From contig CABXYN010000013.1 of NCBI GenBank assembly GCA_902516395.1, positions 1 through 32,189 of the forward strand: a stretch of 32,189 nucleotides of DNA. The letters run 5' to 3'. The notes beneath the pieces were generated by a model. That model was not told where the DNA came from. It did not search any database and saw only the letters and a list, made by a program, of their open reading frames with translations. Of the stretch, positions 13,370-23,699 are shown one piece after another (the first letter of the stretch is position 1; each line of letters starts with the position of its first letter). Position numbers and translations under genes: made by a program. The DNA comes from an uncultured Pelagibacteraceae bacterium. Its GTDB lineage: Bacteria; Pseudomonadota; Alphaproteobacteria; Pelagibacterales; Pelagibacteraceae.

Positions 13370-14815
13370 ATGGTCACTCCATTCTGGAAAAACTATGATG
13401 CCAAGTCCGCATATGACGGATATTTGACAGAAGATAACAAACTTAGAAAGCATGCTAGAATAATGTCAGGCATTCTAGAAAGGCACGGAAAAAAAAAATT
13501 ACAGGAAATTGAAAAAAATTGTCAAAGCACAATTAGTGCAAGAGGTATAAATTTTAGAGTTTATGCCGCAAATAATAGAGCAGAGGAAAAAAAGTGGCCT
13601 TTAGATATTATCCCTAGAATTATACCTAAGTCTCAATGGAATAAAATATCAAGAGGATTAACCCAAAGGGTTAAAGCGCTAAACTTATTTATTGATGATG
13701 TTTATAACAAGAAAAAGATTTTTAAGGATAAAGTTATACCTAAAGATTTGATATTTAATTCACCATACTATTTGAAAGAATGTGAAGGTTTTTCACCAAA
13801 GTATAAAGCTTGGGCAAACATTTCAGGTATAGATTTAATAAGAAATTATAATGGGGAGTATTTAGTCCTTGAAGACAATCTACGCGTACCATCTGGTGTT
13901 TCATACATGTTAGAAAATAGAATGGTTATGAGGGATGTATTCCCAGAATTATTTACAAGGTATAAAGTTTCATCAGTTCATCAATATTCTAATAAACTTT
14001 ACCAAAGTATGGTTGAGTGTATTCCAAAAAAAACAGATAATCCTCATATGGTTGTTTTGACACCAGGTATTTATAACTCTGCTTATTTTGAACACTCGTT
14101 CTTGGCTGAACAAATGGGAATAGCTCTTGTAGAGGGTAAAGATCTGTTTGTTGAAAATGATAATGTTTATATGAAAACTGTTAAAGGTAAATTAAAAGTT
14201 GATTGTATATATCGAAGATTAGATGACACATTTCTTGATCCAAAAGTGTTTAACAAAAGTTCTCTTATTGGAGTACCAGGATTATTTAAATGTTGGAAAA
14301 AAGGTAATGTTGGAATAATTAATGCAATTGGAACTGGTGTAGCAGATGATAAAGCTGTTTACGCTTATGTAAACAAAATGATTGTTTACTATTTAGGAGA
14401 ACAGCCAAAATTAAATCAAGTAGAAACATTTTTATGTGAAAATAAAGTTCATAGACAGCATGTGATTGAAAATATATCTAAGTTAGTTGTCAAACCTGCA
14501 AATGCTTCTGGAGGATATGGTATAATGATAGGTCCTAAAGCTCCAAAAAAAGAGAGAGAAGAAATGATAAAAAAAATTAAACAAAATCCAAGAGAATTTG
14601 TAGCACAACCTTTGGAAATATTATCAACAATTCCAACAATCTCTGAAAACGGAATAGAGCCTAGGCATTTAGATTTAAGACCGTTTATATTAAATGGTAA
14701 GACTACTTATGTTACAATGGGAGGACTGACTAGAGTTGCCTTAAGGAAAGGAAGTACTATTGTAAATAGTTCACAAGGTGGCGGATCAAAAGATACAATG
14801 GTTGTTGAAACCTAA
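13370..14815 (+). CDS. Circularly permuted ATP-grasp protein (COG2308)
   Basis: A 481-residue ATP-grasp ligase-like protein with permuted domain order, normal in length. Typical blocks: [33 protein letters not shown] near the N-terminus; [27 protein letters not shown] in the middle (ATP/metal region, around residues 160-185); [12 protein letters not shown] in the nucleotide-binding glycine loop near 373-384; HLDLRPFI and MGGLTRVAL near the C-terminus. The family is thought to make peptide-like amide bonds and goes with Anbu and alpha-E proteins; the product is unknown. ATG at 13370 is preferred; a nearby ATG at 13362 is in another frame. Convergent overlap of 4 bp with carB. Confidence 0.85.
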   Translation: MVTPFWKNYDAKSAYDGYLTEDNKLRKHARIMSGILERHGKKKLQEIEKNCQSTISARGINFRVYAANNRAEEKKWPLDIIPRIIPKSQWNKISRGLTQRVKALNLFIDDVYNKKKIFKDKVIPKDLIFNSPYYLKECEGFSPKYKAWANISGIDLIRNYNGEYLVLEDNLRVPSGVSYMLENRMVMRDVFPELFTRYKVSSVHQYSNKLYQSMVECIPKKTDNPHMVVLTPGIYNSAYFEHSFLAEQMGIALVEGKDLFVENDNVYMKTVKGKLKVDCIYRRLDDTFLDPKVFNKSSLIGVPGLFKCWKKGNVGIINAIGTGVADDKAVYAYVNKMIVYYLGEQPKLNQVETFLCENKVHRQHVIENISKLVVKPANASGGYGIMIGPKAPKKEREEMIKKIKQNPREFVAQPLEILSTIPTISENGIEPRHLDLRPFILNGKTTYVTMGGLTRVALRKGSTIVNSSQGGGSKDTMVVET

Positions 14816-17800
14816 TTTTCTTGAAGGGGTTTGACCTTTAATTTTTTTTTCTTAAGCGAGATTATTGCCTCTAAAAATGAATAGGCTGTTGACATATTGG
14901 TACAATAAGGAATTTTATTTGCCAAAGTTCCTCTCCTTAAAGCCAAAGCATCATTAATTCTATTTTCACTATTCCCACCTCCAGTATTAATTACTAAAGA
15001 TATTTTTTTTGAATTTAGGATATCAACTATATGAGGTTTGCCACTACTTACTTTATTAATTTTTCTACATTTCATTCCATTTTTTATTAATATCTCAGCA
15101 GTTCCTTTAGTAGCTGATAAAGTAAATCCAAGTTTTACAAGTCTTTTAGCAACACCAATAATCTCTTGTTTATGGGAGTCTTTAACTGATAAAAAAGCCA
15201 AACCTTTGGTAGGAAGTGAGTTTGCTGCAGCAATTTGACTTTTAGCAATTGCCATTCCAAAATCATCATCAAATCCCATCACTTCACCTGTTGATTTCAT
15301 CTCTGGACCAAGTAATAGATCACTATCCGGGAATTTATTAAATGGAAACACAGCTTCTTTAACAGCAAATTTTTTATTGGTTTTATATTTTAATTTGTAC
15401 TTTGAAAGTTTTTCGCCTGCCATTATTCTTGATGCTATTTTGGCTAATGGTATTCCATTAGCTTTAGATACAAACGGTACTGTCCTGCTGGCTCTTGGAT
15501 TTACTTCAATAACAAAAATTTCATCTTTCTTAATTGCAAATTGTATATTTAAAAGCCCTTTAACTTTTAATGCTAAAGCTAATTTTCTCGTTTGAATTTT
15601 AATTTCTTTTAAAAGATTATCTTTAATAGAAACTGGCGGTAGACAACAAGCAGAATCTCCAGAATGTACCCCCGCCTCTTCAATGTGCTGCATAATACCA
15701 GCAACATAAACATCTTTACCATCAGAAATAGCATCCACATCAACTTCCATTGCGTGATCTATAAATTTATCAATTAAAATAGGATTTTGTTCTGAAGCTT
15801 TAAAAGCTTCATTGATAAACTTTTTAAGTTGGCTTTTATCATGAACAATCTCCATTGCTCTTCCACCTAAAACATAGGAAGGCCTAACAACAACAGGCAG
15901 TCCAATTTTTTCACTTATTTTAATTGCTTGATCAAATTTATTAGCAATTCCACTTTCTGCTTGTTTTAAATTTAATTTAATTAATAGATCTCTAAATCTA
16001 TCTCTGTCCTCTGCGAGATCAATTGAAGTATATTGAGTACCAAGTATTGGTAATTTATTTTCATATAAGAATTTTGCTAGTTTAATAGGAGTTTGACCTC
16101 CAAATTGAGCAATAACACCTATAAGATTTCCCTTTGATTTTTCTTTTAGAATTATATTTTGAACGTATTCTTCGACTAATGGCTCAAAATATAGTCTATC
16201 ACTTGTGTCATAATCAGTTGATACTGTTTCTGGATTGCAATTAACCATTATTGTTTCAAAACCACCTTCCTTTAAAGAAAAACTAGCCTGGCAACAACAA
16301 TAATCAAACTCTATACCCTGGCCAATTCTATTTGGACCGCCCCCAAGTATTATTATTTTTTTCTTATTGCTCGGATCGGCTTCACACTCAGTATTTATTG
16401 AAAAATTTCTTTGGTATGTTGAATACATATATGGAGTAAAGGATTTAAATTCTGCAGCACAAGTATCAACTTTTTTAAATACTGGTAAAACTTTAAGCCC
16501 AACCCTTTTGGATCTTACAATTTTTTCTTTTATCCCAGTAATTTTTGATAATTTTTTATCTGAAAAGCCAATTGATTTTATCCTATTAAATTCATTATAT
16601 GTTTTAGGAATGCCTCTCTTTTTTATATTCTTCTCTTCGTCGACAAGATCTTTAATTTGATTTAAGAACCAAGGATCAACCTTAGATAATTTGTAAATTT
16701 TATTTAATGATATATTTTTTCTAAAAGCTTCGGCAATCAATATTAGTCTATTCGGAATATTAATTTTTAAATTTTTTAAAATATTTTTTTTTGAGTAATT
16801 AAAAATATTATCTAATCCTGAAAATCCAGTTTCTAAAGATACCAAGGCTTTTTGAAAAGATTCTTTGAAGTTTCTTCCAATTGCCATTGCTTCCCCAACT
16901 GATCTCATTGACGTTCCAAGCACAGCTTTAGTGTCTGAAAACTTTTCAAATGTAAATCTAGGTATTTTTGTTACAACATAATCAATTGTTGGCTCAAATG
17001 ATGCTGGAGTTACCTTTGTAATTTCATTTTTCAATTCATCTAAAGTATATCCCACCGCAAGTTTAGCTGCCACTTTTGCAATCGGGAAACCAGTTGCTTT
17101 TGATGCAAGAGCGGAGGACCTTGACACTCTAGGATTCATTTCTATTATAACCATTCTCCCATTCTTTGGGTTTATGGCAAATTGAACATTTGATCCTCCC
17201 GTCTCAACTCCAATTTTTCTTAAGCAGGCAATAGATGCATTTCTCATTATCTGGTACTCTTTATCAGTTAAGGTTAATGCTGGAGCAACTGTAATAGAGT
17301 CACCAGTGTGTATTCCCATTGGATCCACATTTTCTATAGAGCAAATTATAATACAGTTATCTTTTTTGTCTCTAACAACCTCCATCTCAAATTCTTTCCA
17401 ACCTTCTAATGACTCTTCAATTAAAACTTGATTTTGAGGGGACTCATTCATCCCAGTTTTGACAAGCTTGAAGAACTCTTTAGTATTTTTTGCAATTCCC
17501 CCACCTAAGCCACCCAATGTAAAAGAAGGTCTTATAATTGCTGGTAAACCAATTTCTTTTAAACACTTAGATGCATCCTTAAAATTATTTAAGATCTTTG
17601 ATTTAGGTAGATCTAAACCAATGTCAGACATATTTTTTCTAAATTTTTTACGATCTTCTGCATTTTCTATTGCTTTGGACTTTGCACCTATTAATTCAAT
17701 TTTGTATTTTTTAAGCAGCCCAGCTTTTTCTGCACTTATTGCTAAATTTAATGCAGTCTGTCCCCCCATTGTTGGTAAAATTGCATTAGGTTTTTCTTTT

Positions 17801-18036
17801 TTAATAACCTCTTCTAAAACAGGAATTGTGATGGGTTCAATATAGGTTTTATCAGCAACTCCGGGATCAGTCATAATAGTTGCAGGATTTGAATTTATTA
17901 GGACTACCTCGAAACCTTCATCTTTAAGAGCCTTACACGCTTGTGTACCTGAATAATCAAATTCACATGCTTGTCCAATTATTATTGGACCCGCGCCGAT
18001 AACTAATATTTTTTTAATATCTTTTCTTTTTGGCAT
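14812..18036 (-). CDS. carB: Carbamoyl-phosphate synthase large subunit
   Basis: Large synthetase subunit, 1074 residues, full length. It joins bicarbonate, ammonia from CarA and two ATP into carbamoyl phosphate for pyrimidine and arginine synthesis. Two homologous ATP-grasp halves are evident: first half beginning [21 protein letters not shown] with [13 protein letters not shown] and [18 protein letters not shown]; second half beginning [21 protein letters not shown] with [13 protein letters not shown] and [18 protein letters not shown]. The C-terminal MGS-like allosteric domain follows ([35 protein letters not shown]). Its ATG overlaps the carA end by 23 bp, so expression of the two subunits is probably coupled. 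Confidence 0.97.
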   Translation of the reverse strand: MPKRKDIKKILVIGAGPIIIGQACEFDYSGTQACKALKDEGFEVVLINSNPATIMTDPGVADKTYIEPITIPVLEEVIKKEKPNAILPTMGGQTALNLAISAEKAGLLKKYKIELIGAKSKAIENAEDRKKFRKNMSDIGLDLPKSKILNNFKDASKCLKEIGLPAIIRPSFTLGGLGGGIAKNTKEFFKLVKTGMNESPQNQVLIEESLEGWKEFEMEVVRDKKDNCIIICSIENVDPMGIHTGDSITVAPALTLTDKEYQIMRNASIACLRKIGVETGGSNVQFAINPKNGRMVIIEMNPRVSRSSALASKATGFPIAKVAAKLAVGYTLDELKNEITKVTPASFEPTIDYVVTKIPRFTFEKFSDTKAVLGTSMRSVGEAMAIGRNFKESFQKALVSLETGFSGLDNIFNYSKKNILKNLKINIPNRLILIAEAFRKNISLNKIYKLSKVDPWFLNQIKDLVDEEKNIKKRGIPKTYNEFNRIKSIGFSDKKLSKITGIKEKIVRSKRVGLKVLPVFKKVDTCAAEFKSFTPYMYSTYQRNFSINTECEADPSNKKKIIILGGGPNRIGQGIEFDYCCCQASFSLKEGGFETIMVNCNPETVSTDYDTSDRLYFEPLVEEYVQNIILKEKSKGNLIGVIAQFGGQTPIKLAKFLYENKLPILGTQYTSIDLAEDRDRFRDLLIKLNLKQAESGIANKFDQAIKISEKIGLPVVVRPSYVLGGRAMEIVHDKSQLKKFINEAFKASEQNPILIDKFIDHAMEVDVDAISDGKDVYVAGIMQHIEEAGVHSGDSACCLPPVSIKDNLLKEIKIQTRKLALALKVKGLLNIQFAIKKDEIFVIEVNPRASRTVPFVSKANGIPLAKIASRIMAGEKLSKYKLKYKTNKKFAVKEAVFPFNKFPDSDLLLGPEMKSTGEVMGFDDDFGMAIAKSQIAAANSLPTKGLAFLSVKDSHKQEIIGVAKRLVKLGFTLSATKGTAEILIKNGMKCRKINKVSSGKPHIVDILNSKKISLVINTGGGNSENRINDALALRRGTLANKIPYCTNMSTAYSFLEAIISLKKKKLKVKPLQEN

Positions 18037-19207
18037 GTTTTTTTACATCTTGAATAAAGTTGTTGAATAAATATTGACTATCTTGGGGGCCTGGATTTGC
18101 CTCTGGATGATATTGAACAGAAAAGATAGGTTTATTTTTTAATTTTATCCCTTCAATACTATCATCAAAAAGTGACTTGTGAGTAATTTGAATATTTTTA
18201 GATAGGCTTTTTTCTATAACAACAAAACCATGATTTTGACTTGTAATCTCAACTGAATTGTTAATTAAATTTTTAACTGGATGATTGGCACCTCTATGAC
18301 CTAATTTCATTTTTTTAGTTTTAGCATTTAAGGCTAAAGCTAATATTTGATGACCAAGGCAAATTCCAAATATAGGAAAATTTAATTTGATTAACTTTTG
18401 AACAGTTTCAATTGCATATTTTCCAGTCGCTGCTGGATCTCCTGGTCCATTTGATAAAAAAATACCATCTGGTTTTAATTTCAAAATTTCACTAGCAGTA
18501 GATTTGCAAGAGATTACTTTTACCTCACAATTATAATCAGAAAAATATCTTAAAATATTTTTTTTAATTCCATAATCAATTGCGATAATTCTAAATTTCT
18601 TTTTTGTATTCTTTTTATATCCAACATCCTTTTTCCAAGTTTTAAATCCTTTCCAGGTATAAGTTTTTTTTGTTGATACTTCTTTTGCAAGATCAAGTCC
18701 ATTTAAACCAGGCCACTTAATTGACAAATTAATTAGTTTTTTAACATTAAATTTACCTTTTTTATTACTTGAAATAGTACCTTTTGGAGCGCCTTTATCT
18801 CTAATAAAATTTGTTAGGCTTCTAGTATCTAATCCAGTTAGACCGACAATCTTATTTTTTTTTAGCCATTCATCCAAATTCTTCAAAGCTCTATAATTTG
18901 ATGGTGATGTTATTTCAGAATTGAATATTGCACCCCTCGTCCAAATTTTATCCGACTCCAAATCTTCATTGTTGGTCCCAACATTTCCAATATGAGGAAA
19001 TGTAAAATTTATAATTTGTCCAGAATAAGATGGGTCTGATATAATTTCCTGATATCCTGTTAGAGATGTATTAAAACAGACCTCTCCAGTTGAAGTTCCC
19101 TGGTATCCAAGTCCAATACCTCTAAAAACTAGCTTATTATCTAGAACTAAAATGCCTGTAGAAAATTGATGTTTAATTGCAATTTTTTTTTTTTGTTTTT
19201 TGTTCAA
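18014..19207 (-). CDS. carA: Carbamoyl-phosphate synthase small subunit (glutaminase)
   Basis: Small subunit, 397 residues, hydrolysing glutamine to feed ammonia to CarB. The N-terminal CPSase small-chain domain ([38 protein letters not shown]) precedes a class I glutamine amidotransferase domain with Cys283 in FGICLGHQ and the His367/Glu369 pair in [19 protein letters not shown] supplies the oxyanion region. The start is TTG at 19207-19205: the codon before it is TAA and there is no early in-frame ATG. The first residues are almost all lysine, from a long A-rich stretch, so the exact N-terminus is uncertain. A promoter and palindrome lie just upstream. Confidence 0.94.
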   Translation of the reverse strand: MNKKQKKKIAIKHQFSTGILVLDNKLVFRGIGLGYQGTSTGEVCFNTSLTGYQEIISDPSYSGQIINFTFPHIGNVGTNNEDLESDKIWTRGAIFNSEITSPSNYRALKNLDEWLKKNKIVGLTGLDTRSLTNFIRDKGAPKGTISSNKKGKFNVKKLINLSIKWPGLNGLDLAKEVSTKKTYTWKGFKTWKKDVGYKKNTKKKFRIIAIDYGIKKNILRYFSDYNCEVKVISCKSTASEILKLKPDGIFLSNGPGDPAATGKYAIETVQKLIKLNFPIFGICLGHQILALALNAKTKKMKLGHRGANHPVKNLINNSVEITSQNHGFVVIEKSLSKNIQITHKSLFDDSIEGIKLKNKPIFSVQYHPEANPGPQDSQYLFNNFIQDVKKHAKKKRY

Positions 19208-19211
19208 TTAC

Positions 19212-19223
19212 AACTCATGAGTT
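19212..19223. repeat. 12-bp perfect palindrome at the carA transcription start
   Basis: AACTCATGAGTT is self-complementary across all 12 bases. It lies 5 bp upstream of the carA TTG codon and covers the predicted transcription start (about 19222). It could be a repressor operator or the 5' end of the leader. The regulator is unknown. Confidence 0.5.
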
Positions 19224-19228
19224 AAAGG

Positions 19229-19257
19229 TCTATACAATAAAACCTTTTTTTGCGCAA
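19229..19257 (-). promoter_or_regulatory. Predicted sigma-70 promoter of carAB
   Basis: On the minus strand TTGCGC (19257-19252), a spacer of exactly 17 bp, and TATAGA (19234-19229). Initiation near 19222 leaves a leader of about 15 nt. TTGCGCAA (19250-19257) is itself palindromic, so a -35 hexamer is presented to both strands; on the plus strand the best -10 is TATTTT at 19271-19276 with a short 15-bp spacer, possibly for yqeY-dnaG-rpoD. Confidence 0.55.
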
Positions 19258-19330
19258 CACATCTAATGTATATTTTGTAAAAAAAATATTTTTCTTTTTG
19301 AAGAATATTCTTAATACGCTAAAATTAAAT

Positions 19331-19795
19331 ATGCCACTAAGAGAAAGTATAGAGTCAGACTACAAAACAGCTTTAAAAGCTAAAGATAAAAATAAAATAT
19401 CAACTTACAGGTTAATATTATCTGGGATTAAGGATTTGGATATTAACAATAGATCTGGGTCAGAAAAAAAAGAAACAGGCGATGAGGATATTAAGAAGCT
19501 ATTAAAAAAAATGATTAAACAACGTAACGAATCAATTGAATTGTATAAAAAAAATAATCGTAAGGATCTCCAGGATATAGAAGAAAGTGAAGTGGGAGTA
19601 ATTAGTCAATATTTACCTAAGCAGATTAGTGAAGAGGATACTAAGAAAATTTGTGAAGAATTAATTAAATCATCAGGAGCAAACTCAATTAAGGATATGG
19701 GAAAAGTTATGGGTGAATTAAAGAAAAATAATGCTGATAGTATTGATTTTTCTAAAGCAGGAGCGATTATAAAAGAATTGTTAAATCAAAAATGA
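19331..19795 (+). CDS. yqeY: GatB/YqeY domain-containing protein
   Basis: A 154-residue protein related to the C-terminal tail domain of GatB, the amidotransferase subunit that recruits tRNA. Supporting features: N-terminal LRESIESDYKTALKAKDKNKISTYRLI, helical middle KKLLKKMIKQRNESIELYKKNNRKDL, then EVGVISQYLPKQISEED and the C-terminal DMGKVMGELKK motif. The free-standing role is not settled. The ATG at 19331 (MPLRES) is chosen; the frame stays open back to a TTG at 19250, but that would add a poorly conserved hydrophobic stretch. Its stop overlaps the dnaG start (ATGA), as in the common alphaproteobacterial yqeY-dnaG-rpoD order. Confidence 0.85.
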   Translation: MPLRESIESDYKTALKAKDKNKISTYRLILSGIKDLDINNRSGSEKKETGDEDIKKLLKKMIKQRNESIELYKKNNRKDLQDIEESEVGVISQYLPKQISEEDTKKICEELIKSSGANSIKDMGKVMGELKKNNADSIDFSKAGAIIKELLNQK

Positions 19796-21567
19796 AATAC
19801 CCAAAAGAGTACTTACAAGAAATAAAAACTAGATTAAAAATTTCAACTGTAGTTTCAAAAACTGTTAGTTTAAAAAAGAGAGGAAAGGAATACGTTGGCC
19901 TTTCACCATTTAAAACAGAAAAAACACCTTCTTTTACGGTAAATGATGAAAAGGAATTTTATCATTGCTTCAGTACGGCCGAACATGGAAATATTTTTGA
20001 TTTTGTAATGAAGACCCAAAATCTTAAATTTGGAGAGTCAGTAAAATATTTATCTAATTTAGCAGGAATGAGACCATATACTTTTTCAAAAGAGGATAAA
20101 ATCCGAGAAGAGAAATGGAATAAGTATAAATTGCTATATGAAAAATATGTTGAATTTTATCATAAAACTCTTTTTAAAAGTTCCCTCGCAAAAGATGCAA
20201 AGGATTATTTAAAAAACAGAGGTTTAACCATTGATGAAGTAAAGAAATTTAAAATTGGATATGTATCAAATGATGAAAAATTTAAAGATGAGATTTTTAA
20301 AGAATTTACTGAAAGTGAAATTAGAGATACAGGATTATTTTATTTTGATGAAAACAAAAAAAAATATGTAGATAGGTTTAGGGAAAGAGTAATTTTTCCA
20401 ATAAATAATATTTCAGGTGACCCAATAGCCCTTGGAGGAAGAATTTTAAAAGATAATAAATATCTTGCTAAGTATATTAACTCGCCAGAGACAACATTTT
20501 TTAAAAAAGGATCAAATCTTTATAATTTAGATATTGCTAGAAAACTTTCAAACAATGCTGACAAAATATTTCTCGTTGAAGGTTATATGGATGTCGTTGG
20601 TCTTAGTAAAAATAGAGTAGATAATGTAGTTGCTAATCTTGGGACTTCTTTAACTACAAGACAAATATTAATTCTTAACCAATTCTTTCAGCATATTATA
20701 GTTTGTTTTGATGGTGATGAAAGTGGATACAAAGCTGCTTTAAGAGCCGCTGAAAATTCTATTATCGAATTAAAACCTGAAAAAGAAATTTCATTTTTAT
20801 TTTTACCAGACAATCATGATCCAGATAGTTTTGTTAATGAAAAAGGAAAAGATTTTTTTGAAGATTTTTCTATAAATAATTCAGTGCCTATTCATAAATT
20901 TATCTTTAATCATTATTCTAGAGGTATTGACGATAAACCTTCATCAAGAGCTGTTTTTGAGAAAAAATTAAGATTAATTTCATCAACTATTAAAGATGAA
21001 TTTATTAGAAAGTATGTGCTTGAATATTTTCTAGGAAAAGTTTCTGAATTAACACCGAATACAAATTTTAAATATAAAAAAAATTACAACAAGCCTGCCA
21101 AGTCACTTAAATCAACTCAAAACTATTATAATGAGACAAAATCATTAAAAGCTATCGATATTAAAGAATTCTCTTTTTTATATGTTTTATTAAAAAAATC
21201 TGAACTTATAAAAGATAATTTTAATTTAATTGAAAATGTAAAATTATTTAGCAGTGAAAATAAGTTGTTATTTAGCGAAATTAAAAATCAAACTAATAAT
21301 TTTGAAAATAATGATATTGAAAGTTTAAAAATTGAACAGAGTTTGATTGATAGGGTTTTTAAATATGCATCTATTAAACATATATTAGTTAAAAACTTAA
21401 ACGATGATCAAAAAATTCTTGAAATTCTATCTGAACTAGTAAGAGACCTAAAAAATTATGAGCTTGAATTAAGAATAACAGATTTAGAATCAAGATTATC
21501 AAAGGATTTAAGCGAGGCAACATTTAATGAGTTAAAAGAGCTTAAAAAACAGCAAAAAATCAATTAA
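19792..21567 (+). CDS. dnaG: DNA primase (zinc-ribbon ligands largely lost)
   Basis: Bacterial primase of 591 residues, making RNA primers at the fork. Domain order: N-terminal CHC2-like domain (about 1-95), TOPRIM catalytic core, and a diverged C-terminal helicase-binding region. The core is sound: [12 protein letters not shown] fold signature, [26 protein letters not shown] with the catalytic Glu, [14 protein letters not shown] with the metal-binding DGD, and HDPDSFV. Oddity: the usual zinc ligands C-x2-H ... C-x2-C appear as Ser38, Lys41, Cys59 and Thr62, so only one of four remains and zinc binding is unlikely. Fold-defining residues around them ([19 protein letters not shown]) are kept. 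Between yqeY (4-nt overlap) and rpoD. Confidence 0.95.
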   Translation: MKYPKEYLQEIKTRLKISTVVSKTVSLKKRGKEYVGLSPFKTEKTPSFTVNDEKEFYHCFSTAEHGNIFDFVMKTQNLKFGESVKYLSNLAGMRPYTFSKEDKIREEKWNKYKLLYEKYVEFYHKTLFKSSLAKDAKDYLKNRGLTIDEVKKFKIGYVSNDEKFKDEIFKEFTESEIRDTGLFYFDENKKKYVDRFRERVIFPINNISGDPIALGGRILKDNKYLAKYINSPETTFFKKGSNLYNLDIARKLSNNADKIFLVEGYMDVVGLSKNRVDNVVANLGTSLTTRQILILNQFFQHIIVCFDGDESGYKAALRAAENSIIELKPEKEISFLFLPDNHDPDSFVNEKGKDFFEDFSINNSVPIHKFIFNHYSRGIDDKPSSRAVFEKKLRLISSTIKDEFIRKYVLEYFLGKVSELTPNTNFKYKKNYNKPAKSLKSTQNYYNETKSLKAIDIKEFSFLYVLLKKSELIKDNFNLIENVKLFSSENKLLFSEIKNQTNNFENNDIESLKIEQSLIDRVFKYASIKHILVKNLNDDQKILEILSELVRDLKNYELELRITDLESRLSKDLSEATFNELKELKKQQKIN

Positions 21568-21632
21568 ATTTTAACCAGAATACCATAGATTTTTTTAATT
21601 TTAGCATTATATACATTCTGAACTTTTTTATT

Positions 21633-23474
21633 GTGGAACGTATAATTACAAAATCATTTGCAAGATTGATGGGCAGAGGTGTCCACAGAGGTTTTATCAC
21701 TTACGAAGAGTTAAACAAATCCCTAGGAAAAAGAAACTTATCCGATGACAATTTGGAACAAGCTTTTCTTCATATTTTAGATGAAAAAATAATTTTAGTT
21801 GAAAAGAAAGCTGATTTCAAAGTTCTTAGAAAAAAAGATAATGGCTCAAAAGAAGAAGGTAAATCAATTGAAAAAAGTGATGACCCAATTAGAATGTATT
21901 TAAGAGAAATGGGAGGAGTTGAACTTCTCTCGAGAGAAGGTGAAATTGCAATTGCCAAAAGAATAGAAGCTGGAAAAGATGTAATGTTAAATGCACTTTC
22001 TCAAAGCCCAATTACCGCTCAACAGTTTTTTGAATGGAATACAAAACTTCAGAATGATGAAATATTGGTTAGAGAGATAATCGATATAGATACAAATTAC
22101 ATGGAAGATGAGGATACAGGTCAAAGTGCAAAACAAAAAAAAGCCGATGATGGAAACGATAACCAAAATAACAATGGAGATGGATCAAGCAATAATGAGG
22201 ATGACGAATTTAATCCTACTCTGGCTGCGATGGAAACCGAGATTAAACCTAAAGTTTTACAAACTGTTTATAACCTGACGAAAGAATACAATAAACTAAT
22301 AAAGTATCAAAAAGAGAAATTAGATTGTTTATTAAATTCTAAACAATTTTCAACCTCAAAAGAAAAAAATTATAAAAAAATCGTAGATGATATTTTAGAA
22401 AATATTAAAACACTTCAATTATCTCCATCTGTTTTAGAAGAATTGGTTCAAAAGCATTATTTAGAAAACCGTAAGATCATATCATTAGAAGGAACTCTTT
22501 TAAGACTTGCTTTAAACGAAAAAATTCCAAGAGATGAATTTATAAAGTTCTATGTTGGTAATGAAATTAACCCTAAGCTAAAAACTTTTTTAGACACAAA
22601 TGAAGTATGGAAAAAATTTTTTTCAAAATATAAAATAGAATTTATAAATATTAAAGACAGATTAATAGAAATAAGCAATAAGCTTGGTATATCAGTCACA
22701 GACTATAAACAAATGGTTAGCCGTATCCAAAAAGGTGAAAAAGAGTCTCGCATAGCTAAAAAAGAAATGGTTGAGGCAAATCTTAGATTGGTAATATCAA
22801 TTGCTAAAAAATACACAAATAGAGGTCTACAATTTTTAGACTTAATTCAAGAGGGTAATATTGGATTAATGAAAGCAGTTGATAAGTTTGAGTATAGAAG
22901 AGGATATAAGTTTTCAACATACGCAACGTGGTGGATAAGACAAGCAATCACAAGATCAATTGCAGATCAAGCTAGAACAATCAGAATTCCAGTTCATATG
23001 ATTGAAACAATCAATAAAATTGTAAGAACACAAAGATTAATTCTAAGTGAATTTGGTAGAGAAGCTACACCTGAAGAATTGGCAAAAAAATTAAGAATGC
23101 CACTTGAAAAAGTTAGAAAAGTTCTAAAAATTTCAAAAGAACCAGTTTCGCTTGAGAAACCTGTAGGTGATGAAGAAGATAGTAGCTTAGGAGATTTCAT
23201 AGAAGATACCAAAGCGCTGGCTCCTTTAGAGCAAGCAATAAAATCAAATTTAAGTGAAGCAACTACAAAAATTTTATCTACTTTAACACCGAGGGAAGAA
23301 AGGGTGCTCAGAATGCGTTTTGGTGTTGGTATGAATACAGATCATACTTTAGAAGAAGTTGGACTTCAGTTTTCTGTAACTAGAGAAAGAATTCGACAAA
23401 TTGAGGCAAAGGCACTCAGAAAATTAAAACATCCAAGTAGATCTAAACAGCTTAAAAGTTTCTTAGAAAGTTAA
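21633..23474 (+). CDS. rpoD: RNA polymerase primary sigma factor (sigma-70)
   Basis: Housekeeping sigma factor, 613 residues. Order: a short region 1.1 ([19 protein letters not shown], residues about 15-35); region 1.2 ([21 protein letters not shown]); an acidic, asparagine-rich stretch near residues 155-195; the large non-conserved region; region 2 with [19 protein letters not shown] and the -10 reader [19 protein letters not shown]; region 3 ([12 protein letters not shown]); region 4 with [14 protein letters not shown] and the -35-reading helix [17 protein letters not shown]. Start is GTG at 21633; an in-frame ATG at 21669 is the alternative. Compared with E. coli the N-terminus before region 1.1 is trimmed. 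65 bp after dnaG; a tRNA starts 1 nt after its stop. Confidence 0.97.
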   Translation: MERIITKSFARLMGRGVHRGFITYEELNKSLGKRNLSDDNLEQAFLHILDEKIILVEKKADFKVLRKKDNGSKEEGKSIEKSDDPIRMYLREMGGVELLSREGEIAIAKRIEAGKDVMLNALSQSPITAQQFFEWNTKLQNDEILVREIIDIDTNYMEDEDTGQSAKQKKADDGNDNQNNNGDGSSNNEDDEFNPTLAAMETEIKPKVLQTVYNLTKEYNKLIKYQKEKLDCLLNSKQFSTSKEKNYKKIVDDILENIKTLQLSPSVLEELVQKHYLENRKIISLEGTLLRLALNEKIPRDEFIKFYVGNEINPKLKTFLDTNEVWKKFFSKYKIEFINIKDRLIEISNKLGISVTDYKQMVSRIQKGEKESRIAKKEMVEANLRLVISIAKKYTNRGLQFLDLIQEGNIGLMKAVDKFEYRRGYKFSTYATWWIRQAITRSIADQARTIRIPVHMIETINKIVRTQRLILSEFGREATPEELAKKLRMPLEKVRKVLKISKEPVSLEKPVGDEEDSSLGDFIEDTKALAPLEQAIKSNLSEATTKILSTLTPREERVLRMRFGVGMNTDHTLEEVGLQFSVTRERIRQIEAKALRKLKHPSRSKQLKSFLES

Positions 23475-23475
23475 A

Positions 23476-23550
23476 GGGCCGTTAGCTCAATAGTAGAGTA
23501 CTGCATTGACATTGCAGGGGTAGTTGGAGCGTAACCAACACGGCCCACCA
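23476..23550 (+). tRNA. tRNA-Val (anticodon GAC), unusual D- and T-loops
   Basis: Cloverleaf with encoded CCA: acceptor 23476-23482/23540-23546 (7 bp), D stem 23485-23488/23496-23499 (one G-U), anticodon stem 23501-23505/23513-23517, anticodon GAC at 23508-23510, T stem 23523-23527/23535-23539. All stems pair. The loops are abnormal: the D-loop is only AATAGTA (one G, no GG) and the T-loop is AGCGTAA instead of a TTCRANY type. C56 and one D-loop G remain. It starts one base after the rpoD stop, so it is presumably cut out of the rpoD transcript. Valine identity bases A35, C36 and A73 are present. Either a functional tRNA with a rebuilt elbow or a decaying one. Confidence 0.8.
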
Positions 23551-23569
23551 TTAGAGTAATTATCTACAA

Positions 23570-23596
23570 TTGATAACCGAACAAAAATGATATAAT
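23570..23596 (+). promoter_or_regulatory. Predicted promoter for the CAU-anticodon tRNA
   Basis: TGATATAAT at 23588-23596 is an extended -10 (TGn plus perfect TATAAT); TTGATA at 23570-23575 is a possible -35 with a short 15-bp spacer. Initiation would fall near 23603, about 7 nt before the tRNA. This gives the second tRNA its own promoter, independent of rpoD. Confidence 0.6.
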
Positions 23597-23609
23597 TATT
23601 GGATGTTTT

Positions 23610-23686
23610 GGGCCTGTAGCTCAGTTGGTTAGAGCAGTACACTCATAATGTATTGGTCCCAGGTTCGAGTCCTGGCGGGCCCACCA
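23610..23686 (+). tRNA. tRNA with CAU anticodon (Ile2 or elongator Met)
   Basis: Complete, canonical tRNA with encoded CCA. Acceptor GGGCCTG/CGGGCCC, D-loop with GG, anticodon CAT at 23644-23646 in loop CTCATAA, T-loop TTCGAGT. It is not the initiator: the first acceptor pair is a normal G-C and there is no run of three G-C pairs in the anticodon stem. The variable region (TGGTC after the stem) and GGGCC-type acceptor resemble tRNA-Ile2, whose C34 is turned to lysidine by TilS, but elongator Met cannot be excluded from sequence alone. Confidence 0.93.
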
Positions 23687-23699
23687 AATACAAATAAAA

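Noticed and set aside
16367-16660. 97-codon open frame on the plus strand
   Set aside because: Also antisense within carB, with no ribosome site or family resemblance.
17459-17845. 128-codon open frame on the plus strand
   Set aside because: It lies wholly antisense to the strongly conserved carB coding sequence and has no recognisable domain; a shadow of codon bias.
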